Source of the DNA: Salinibacter ruber DSM 13855
Lineage (GTDB): Bacteria > Bacteroidota > Rhodothermia > Rhodothermales > Salinibacteraceae
NCBI RefSeq assembly: GCF_000013045.1
Contig: NC_007677.1
Location: 434,001-498,000 of the forward strand
Reading direction: 5' to 3'
DNA length: 64,000 bases
This document shows positions 59,601 to 64,000 of this stretch, one piece after another. Each line of letters starts with the position of its first letter. The stretch's first letter is position 1. Both the position numbers and the translations under genes were made by a program. The notes below the pieces were generated by a model that was not told the origin of the DNA, did not search any database, and saw nothing but the letters and a program-made list of their open reading frames with translations.

Positions 59601-60705
59601 CAACGCCGACGAGCGCTTCGAGCTGGGGAATGGGATGGGCCTGTGGTTGTTGAGTGAGCGGACCTTCGCCTACGAAGACTCGGTGGCCAGCGTCTCTCTG
59701 CGAAAAAATCGAGCGCACATTCCGCTCCACGAGGGATGGAATATTATCAGCAATCCCTTCTCCCTGTCGGTGCCGTGGACGCGCGTGCAGGCAGACAACA
59801 GCGTGAGTGCACCGTTGTATCGATGGAAGAACGGGAGTTTTGTGGAGGCGGATACCTTCCGGACTGCGGCGACGGGGGAGGCGTTCTACTTCAAAAATGC
59901 GACGGGAAAGGATTCTCTAGCGGTGCCGTATCCGGGCAGCGTGGCCGACCGCCAGGCAGCCCAGGCGGCGATGCCGGAAGCTGTTACGACGCTCCGCAGC
60001 GCGTCCACCTTCCAACTACAGGCGCAGGCGAACGGCACTACCACCTCGGTGCGCCTTGGCTACAGCGAGGGGACAGAGCCGGTCCACCATGCCGCCCCCA
60101 GAGCCTCGTTTAGCGATGTGCGGCTGGTGGCGGGGGGAGACGGACACGCGCTTGCGACACAGGTGGTGCCCACGGCTGCCGATTCGGTGCGGACCGATCG
60201 GCTTTCGTACCCCCTCCGGCTGTCCGCGTCCAAGGGGCAGTCGGTCACGCTCCGTCCCAAAGGGCTTGATGCCTTTACCAATCAGCCGGTGACGCTGGTG
60301 AATCGGGCGACAGGCACGACCTACGAGGTCGGCGACGGAGAGACTGTGGAGTTTACGCCGGCATCGTCGACGACGCGATTGCAGCTCCGTGTCGGCTCGG
60401 TGCCGGACAATGAGTCCGAGCTAACGCCGGAGCAGGTGCGACTGTACCAGAACTACCCGAATCCCGTCCACCGCTCTACTACAATCAAGTACGATCTGCC
60501 GAAGCAGGCGTCGGTCCGGCTTTCCGTCTATGACGTGTTGGGGCGCCGCGTCACGACGCTGGTCCGCGGTGAGAGGACTTCGGGGCAACACACAGTGACG
60601 TGGCGTCCGGGGCAGTCGGGAGCATCTCTTTCGAGTGGGGTGTACTTCGTCCGCCTTGAAGCCGACGATGCGGTCAGGTCGAGACGGATCACGGTCGTTC
60701 GGTAA
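56677..60705 (+). CDS. Secreted multi-domain alpha-amylase (GH13) with CBM48 and T9SS sorting tail
   Basis: 1342 residues. Signal peptide (MSRLWWLLVVGLALLV...ATG), a starch-binding-like beta module (about 25-165), an Ig-like repeat (170-270), a CBM48-like domain (SVTLSLYAPEKSFIYAIGDFSNWELD, 285-385), a GH13 barrel (about 400-830) and beta domains, ending with a Por/T9SS type A tail (about 1255-1342: LYQNYPNPVHRSTTIKYDLP ... SSGVYFVRLEADDAVRSRRI). GH13 catalytic triad: nucleophile D580 (DGFRFDLAK), acid/base E625 (MILEFFGS), stabiliser D698 (YMESHDEQ). It would cleave alpha-1,4-glucans outside the cell; the tail directs export by T9SS and surface attachment or release. Position downstream of susCD supports starch as substrate. 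Confidence 0.9.
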   Translation: MSRLWWLLVVGLALLVAPPATGQVVETTPSPPRTDQSVTLYFNADEGNAGLEGYDGTIYAHTGISTDQNPEEQWKCVKNNWPTEEAFSGNRDDTQLTQVAGEPNRYRLEISDIRAYYQDTSTECGLGADEKIETMNMVFRNDDGSRSGRAAGGGDIFVDVFDVGDEPSLQATIQSPQSDPPLYPFVTQSTSVDVAVSADTANIASIASLQLFVDDTQVASTSEASLTYTLDTSSPGRFDVRVEAEATTDSTTLTDSTSTLFVRAPEVQDAPRPSSIQGAPGENDGITYNSDGSVTLSLYAPEKSFIYAIGDFSNWELDADYFMNRDGGHWWVTIPAADLRGQDEYDFQYFVDGTIRTSDPFAHKVRTPQDGGISEDIYSGLEPYPENQTENLVSVIRPDQESNSFDFSSFEPPEREDLVVYELLLRDFVEQGSFAVLSDTLDYLDRLGVNAVELMPVANFGGNNSWGYNPNSHLALDKSYGPPQGFKQFVEEAHQRGIAVIMDVVYNHITAQSPLSQLYASNTDNPFLEPQPGEDPNRDRGFCDDFFQELNHGSPFIKNYIDRANEYWLEEFNVDGFRFDLAKCVADDGVNVNDSGYQAAVTEGWKDVADHVWDTVDSDALMILEFFGSPGVENELGGYRDENTGSMITWYNMNSIYSQADMGYLGGDGGTSDFSSSYYENRSGYDQASFISYMESHDEQWLIRRKKAFGNSTDGYSTRNFETALNRQKLVGGFFFTTPGPRMMWQFGELGYGWGENECLKESDACTASDPGRTSPKPIRWEYRDPETSPDRVRLYKTWSALINLRQAHEVFRSPDTEVEMLVGDGERIRWIRLSHPTMDALVVGNFGLLQRNATVTFPQTGTWYNVFANREVNIQTATKTLPLRPGEFRVYTSGEPAVTPEEGLVPSTINPPSRIDVDVEQSFGPVTDPSNYRLVALPGSIDVPLTQAAFGTPGDTWRAFYETGAGSDYLVEYSNADERFELGNGMGLWLLSERTFAYEDSVASVSLRKNRAHIPLHEGWNIISNPFSLSVPWTRVQADNSVSAPLYRWKNGSFVEADTFRTAATGEAFYFKNATGKDSLAVPYPGSVADRQAAQAAMPEAVTTLRSASTFQLQAQANGTTTSVRLGYSEGTEPVHHAAPRASFSDVRLVAGGDGHALATQVVPTAADSVRTDRLSYPLRLSASKGQSVTLRPKGLDAFTNQPVTLVNRATGTTYEVGDGETVEFTPASSTTRLQLRVGSVPDNESELTPEQVRLYQNYPNPVHRSTTIKYDLPKQASVRLSVYDVLGRRVTTLVRGERTSGQHTVTWRPGQSGASLSSGVYFVRLEADDAVRSRRITVVR

Positions 60706-60741
60706 TCTCTTCTGTTCCGTCCTTTCATTCCTTCTGTTGCC

Positions 60742-61158
60742 ATGCGTTCTGCTGGTTCTCTTCGGGTGGTCATATCTCGCCTTCTCGGGGCGGCGTTGCT
60801 TGTGCTTTTCGTCTCTGTGTGGGAAATAGGATGCGATAGCGGAGGTGGAAATGGAGGCATGGCCCCGTCCCCCGTGGTGGAAAACGAGATTCAGAATCAA
60901 CAAGCAAATGCGGGGGATGATGTCATTGAGGTGGGCCTGGAGCAGGTGTTCTCGGCGCCCTCAGGGACTCCGCTAACGTATTCGGCCTCATCGTCTGATG
61001 AAGGGGTTGCGTCGGTGGCGGTCAACAGCGCCACACTCACGGTCACTCCACTGGAGGGTGGAGAGGCAGAGATCATGGTGACGGCAAGCAATGAGCAAGG
61101 GGAAGCCACCGATGCGTTCAAGGTGCAGGTCTTTGCAAGTCCGCCCGACCGTCCGTAA
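60742..61158 (+). CDS. Small Ig-like putative lipoprotein
   Basis: 138 residues. The N terminus has a basic segment and a hydrophobic stretch ending VWEIGC, a possible lipobox, then a glycine/serine-rich spacer and one Ig-like domain of the dystroglycan/cadherin-like kind (FSAPSGTPLTYSASSSDEGVASVAVNSATLTVTPLEGGEAEIMVTASNEQGEATDAFKVQVF). Such domains bind surfaces or partners; here it may help hold enzymes or glycan on the cell surface. It lies 37 bases after the amylase and 25 bases before the next amylase gene, so probably in the same transcript. Confidence 0.72.
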   Translation: MRSAGSLRVVISRLLGAALLVLFVSVWEIGCDSGGGNGGMAPSPVVENEIQNQQANAGDDVIEVGLEQVFSAPSGTPLTYSASSSDEGVASVAVNSATLTVTPLEGGEAEIMVTASNEQGEATDAFKVQVFASPPDRP

Positions 61159-61182
61159 CTCGGAAGGAGAATTGTTCTGCTC

Positions 61183-63120
61183 GTGTCAGGATTCTGCTTT
61201 TTCCTGGTGGACAACCGAAAAAGAACGGAATCTTCAGTGTTTTCCGTAACGGCACTGGGGGTGTTGTTCGGACTCTTGAGCCTGATGGGGTGTCAGTCTA
61301 CATCGGAGAAGCCCCCCTCCATCGCCCCGGCCGACCGTACGCCGGACTGGGCGCAGGACGCGGTCTGGTACCAGATCTTTCCCGAGCGCTTCCGCAACGG
61401 CGACCCGTCGAACGACCCCACCCGGCAGACGCTCCAGCGTCCGATTGCGGACGTGCCGGCCTCGTGGCGGCCCACCCGCTGGACGCGCGACTGGTACGAG
61501 CAGGCCGACTGGGAGCAGCAGATGGGCGGCTTCTACGACGGGGTGTACGACCGGCGCTACGGCGGCGACTTGCAGGGCGTGATCGACCGCCTGCCGTATC
61601 TCGACTCCCTCGGGGTGACGGCCCTCTACTTCAATCCGGTCTTCTCCGCCCGCTCCCTGCATAAATACGACGGGTCGAGCTACCACCACATCGATCCGAA
61701 CTTTGGCCCGGACCCCGACGGTGATCGACAACTCATTGCCCGAGAGGATCCCACGGACCCCTCTACCTGGCACACGACCGCGGCGGACTCGCTCTTCTTT
61801 GTGCTGCTAGAGAAGGCTCACGCCCGCGACCTGCGGGTGATTATCGACGGGGTATTCAACCATACGGGACGTGACTTTTTCGCCTTCGAGGACCTCGTCG
61901 AGAACCAGGCTGAGTCCCGCTACGCCGACTGGTACGCGGTCAATTCCTTCGACGACCCCGCCACGCCGGACACCAGCGAGTTTGACTACACGGGCTGGTG
62001 GGGCGTGAAGTCCCTCCCTGAGTTCGCTACTAACGAGGCCAGCACCAATTTACAGGCCGGGCCCAAGCAGTACATCCTGGACGCCACCAAGAAGTGGATG
62101 GATCCGGATGGGGACGGCGACCCGTCAGACGGCGTGGACGGGTGGCGGCTCGACGTGGCGGAAGAAGTGCCGGTGGGGTTCTGGCAGGAGTGGAACGCCC
62201 ACGTGCGAGAGATTAACCCGGAGGCGTACACGGTGCCCGAGGTGTGGGAGGATGCCTCCGGCTACCTTGAAGAGACGGGCTTCTCGGCCACGATGAACTA
62301 CCACGGGTTCGCCTTTCCCCTGAAGGGCTTCCTCGTCGACCACGCGATCGAGCCGTCTCGCTTCGCCGAGCTGTTGCGCGAGCGCCGGGCGGCCCATCCG
62401 CCGCGGGTGCGGCGGGGGCTTCAGAACCTGATCGGGTCGCACGACACCCCCCGTCTCGCTACGATGGTGGTGAACCGTGCCGACACGGGCTATGCCCAGC
62501 CGGAGCGGTTCGACTACGACAACGGCGCGATCGTGGACCTGCGCAAGAACCCGAACTACAAGGTCCGGGCCCCCACCGCAGAGGAGCGACGCCTCCAGCG
62601 GCTCGCGGTGCTCTTCCAGATGACGTACGTCGGCGCGCCGATGGTGTACCACGGCGATGAGGCCGGGATGTGGGGCGCCGACGACCCCGACGACCGGAAG
62701 CCCATGGTGTGGCCCGACAAGGACTACGACGTGGAGGATGACCATCCGTACGGCCACGACCGACCGGCCGACCCGGTGGCCTTCAACGAGAATCTGTTCG
62801 CGACCTACCGAGACCTCATCTCGCTGCGTCGCGAGCACGAGGCTCTGCGCCGCGGATCCTTCGGTGTGGTGCAGGCCGATGACGCACGGGACATGCTCAC
62901 CTACGCTCGCACGCACCCGGCGGACACCGTGCTTGTCACACTCAACCGGAGCGACGCGGCGCACAGTGTGCGTGTGTCCCTCCCGGATTCCCTCCGTCGC
63001 CCCTACGAGATCCTACGGAACGTCCCGAAAAACGCTGCGGCCAGACTCCAGCAGAACGGCACTGTACTGCTTCTGGAAGTTCCGGGTCACACCGGTGTGG
63101 TGATGCGCCCCGATCGGTAG
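61183..63120 (+). CDS. GH13 family lipoprotein (neopullulanase/cyclomaltodextrinase-like)
   Basis: 645 residues from GTG 61183; an in-frame GTG at 61207 gives MDNRKRTESSVFSV..., a neater lipoprotein signal, and a lipobox LMGC follows either way. GH13 conserved regions: DGVFNHTG, GWRLDVAEEV (nucleophile D324), VPEVWEDA (acid/base E353) and IGSHDTPRL (D421). The start DAVWYQIFPERFRNGDPSND and the region SARSLHKYDGSSYHHIDPNFG are like neopullulanase/cyclomaltodextrinase (GH13_20-type) enzymes. Being a lipoprotein, it is on the outer-membrane surface or in the periplasm, and would cleave oligosaccharides released by the larger amylase. Residue numbers count from 61183. Confidence 0.92.
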   Translation: MSGFCFFLVDNRKRTESSVFSVTALGVLFGLLSLMGCQSTSEKPPSIAPADRTPDWAQDAVWYQIFPERFRNGDPSNDPTRQTLQRPIADVPASWRPTRWTRDWYEQADWEQQMGGFYDGVYDRRYGGDLQGVIDRLPYLDSLGVTALYFNPVFSARSLHKYDGSSYHHIDPNFGPDPDGDRQLIAREDPTDPSTWHTTAADSLFFVLLEKAHARDLRVIIDGVFNHTGRDFFAFEDLVENQAESRYADWYAVNSFDDPATPDTSEFDYTGWWGVKSLPEFATNEASTNLQAGPKQYILDATKKWMDPDGDGDPSDGVDGWRLDVAEEVPVGFWQEWNAHVREINPEAYTVPEVWEDASGYLEETGFSATMNYHGFAFPLKGFLVDHAIEPSRFAELLRERRAAHPPRVRRGLQNLIGSHDTPRLATMVVNRADTGYAQPERFDYDNGAIVDLRKNPNYKVRAPTAEERRLQRLAVLFQMTYVGAPMVYHGDEAGMWGADDPDDRKPMVWPDKDYDVEDDHPYGHDRPADPVAFNENLFATYRDLISLRREHEALRRGSFGVVQADDARDMLTYARTHPADTVLVTLNRSDAAHSVRVSLPDSLRRPYEILRNVPKNAAARLQQNGTVLLLEVPGHTGVVMRPDR

Positions 63121-63196
63121 GGGGGCAAAAGGAAGGCGTGGCGGTTCAGCACCGCACGGCGCGGTCCGTCGCCGCACCCGGACACGCGCTGCAAGG

Positions 63197-63652
63197 CTAC
63201 AAGACAGTGTCGAAGATCTGTTGCATATCGGCGCGCATCGGGGCGGGGAGGGACAACGTGGCGTCGCCTACGTGAAGACGAGATCTACTTTGCTCGGCCA
63301 CCGTGAGGAATGTCTCTTGGGACACGTACACCCGGGTGGGGCCCACTTCGTCCTTCCCAGGACGGCTGACGTCCGCAATGGGGAGGGCCTCCTCTCCCAG
63401 AGAGAGCCCGACGGAGTCGGCCCGGCTGATGCCGATGAGGGTGAGGGCCCAGCGGGTCCCGGTCGGGCTCTCGATGCCGACGGCCCGGGCCGACACGTCG
63501 TCGTTCAGGACGTGGGGCGTGATGGTGAGGGTCATCTTCTCCCCGGGGCTCGAGCCTTCGATCGTTTCGATGTTCGAGGACTGCGCAGCGGCCGCGGGGG
63601 CGAGAAGGGCGGCCGCCCCGGCAACCAGAAGAACGAGCAGGCGCTGTATCAT
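63197..63652 (-). CDS. Small exported hypothetical protein
   Basis: 151 residues from ATG 63652. Signal peptide (MIQRLLVLLVAGAAALLAPAAAAQ), then about 125 residues of mostly beta sequence: EKMTLTITPHVLNDDVSARAVGIESPTGTRWALTLIGISRADSVGLSLGEEALPIADV ... GPTRVYVSQETFLTVAEQSRSRLHVGDATLSLPAPMRADMQQIFDTVL. I do not recognise a named family. The pattern of two sheets with a final helix resembles other Rhodothermota-specific periplasmic proteins. It is convergent with the amylase gene (76 bases) and so not part of the glucan operon. Confidence 0.65.
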   Translation of the reverse strand: MIQRLLVLLVAGAAALLAPAAAAQSSNIETIEGSSPGEKMTLTITPHVLNDDVSARAVGIESPTGTRWALTLIGISRADSVGLSLGEEALPIADVSRPGKDEVGPTRVYVSQETFLTVAEQSRSRLHVGDATLSLPAPMRADMQQIFDTVL

Positions 63653-63843
63653 GACGAAAGTACGGGATCGGTGACGAAACTCGGATGGGCTGAACGCACA
63701 AGTGGGCCCAGTGTGGCTCTCCTTATGATGTCCGATTTGGATGGGTCCGACCGTGGAGGCCCCTGAACGCCCTGTGACCCGGGGCGTACAACCCCCCACT
63801 ATTCTTCTCCTGCCTCTCTACGCATTGCGCCTAGACGGCCCCG

Positions 63844-64000
63844 ATGGACGTCCGGTTCGACACCAAATCAGCGGCCCGAGAGGCCGTGTGGGATGCGTTG
63901 GAGGACGAGGGGATCGCACGTTTTCCGTTTCCCCCGCACGGCCGCATCCCAAATTTTGAAGGGGCGCCCGCCGCGGCCGAGCGACTGTTCGAAGAGCCGC
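63844..64000 (+). CDS. 5-formyltetrahydrofolate cyclo-ligase-like protein (partial, N terminus)
   Basis: The frame from ATG 63844 runs off the window after 52 codons. It reads MDVRFDTKSAAREAVWDALE, then the motif ARFPFPPHGRIPNFEGAPAAAERLFEEP, typical of the 5-FTHF cyclo-ligase group found in haloarchaea and related sequences; bacterial members usually have R..LR..RR instead near the start. The enzyme turns 5-formyl-THF into methenyl-THF in folate metabolism. Only the beginning is visible, so completeness cannot be judged. Confidence 0.7.
   Translation, partial: MDVRFDTKSAAREAVWDALEDEGIARFPFPPHGRIPNFEGAPAAAERLFEEP

Noticed and set aside
1-64000. tRNA, rRNA, CRISPR array or replication origin
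   Set aside because: Scanning by eye found no cloverleaf with a CCA-type end, no regularly spaced repeats and no dnaA-box cluster. A covariance-model or repeat-finder run could still reveal something missed.

Overview
The window looks like chromosome of an extremely halophilic member of the Bacteroidota/Rhodothermota, most like Salinibacter ruber. The basis is high GC, strongly acidic proteins throughout (a salt-in halophile signature), SusC/SusD outer-membrane nutrient-uptake genes, a TonB receptor of the Caulobacter type, a Por/T9SS C-terminal tail on a secreted amylase, and candidate promoters with the Bacteroidota -7 element TAnnTTTG. The genus call is inference from family resemblance; no database was searched. 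No rRNA, tRNA or CRISPR array was recognised.

Layout. 1-8.6 kb (+): the tail of a P1B metal ATPase, a CstB-like persulfide dioxygenase/rhodanese, a TauE/SafE exporter, a ZIP transporter, Dps, a solo RND pump and an exported DsrE-like protein. Together these read as a sulfur, metal and oxidative stress neighbourhood. 8.7-16.3 kb (-): TenA behind a TPP riboswitch, a GAF/PAS histidine kinase, a phosphoesterase and a complete P1B copper-type ATPase. 16.5-25.1 kb (+): a giant CheB-CheR-PAS-kinase fusion, UppP, two decayed genes (an MFS transporter and a four-helix-bundle S23-type gene) around an EcsC protein, Der GTPase, and a phosphatidylcholine-synthase-like enzyme. 25.2-29.0 kb (-): an Mla/MCE lipid-transport operon with a STAS-fused permease. 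29.5-40.4 kb: a hypothetical protein, then on the minus strand an OmpA lipoprotein, a Gfo/Idh oxidoreductase, nicotinate phosphoribosyltransferase, a large zinc metalloprotease lipoprotein, a GbsR-type regulator and an SF1 helicase with an apparent DbpA-type RNA-binding domain. 40.7-45.3 kb: a TonB receptor and a decayed histidine kinase.

45.5-63.1 kb is the most coherent system: an alpha-glucan (starch/maltodextrin) utilisation locus. It contains a sodium/solute symporter, a LacI-family regulator, a SusC/SusD pair, a lipoprotein in the SusE position, a 1342-residue GH13 amylase with CBM48 and a T9SS tail, a small Ig-like lipoprotein and a second GH13 lipoprotein. Four matches to a LacI-type operator built on AAGCGCTT lie at the symporter, regulator and susC promoters and at one orphan promoter. 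The inferred flow is: surface lipoproteins and the T9SS-exported amylase cut the polymer, SusCD import oligosaccharides, the second amylase trims them, the symporter takes the sugars through the inner membrane, and LacI senses the product. A 1.1-kb IS982-type element sits between the symporter and regulator genes. The window closes with an exported small protein and the start of a 5-formyltetrahydrofolate cyclo-ligase gene.
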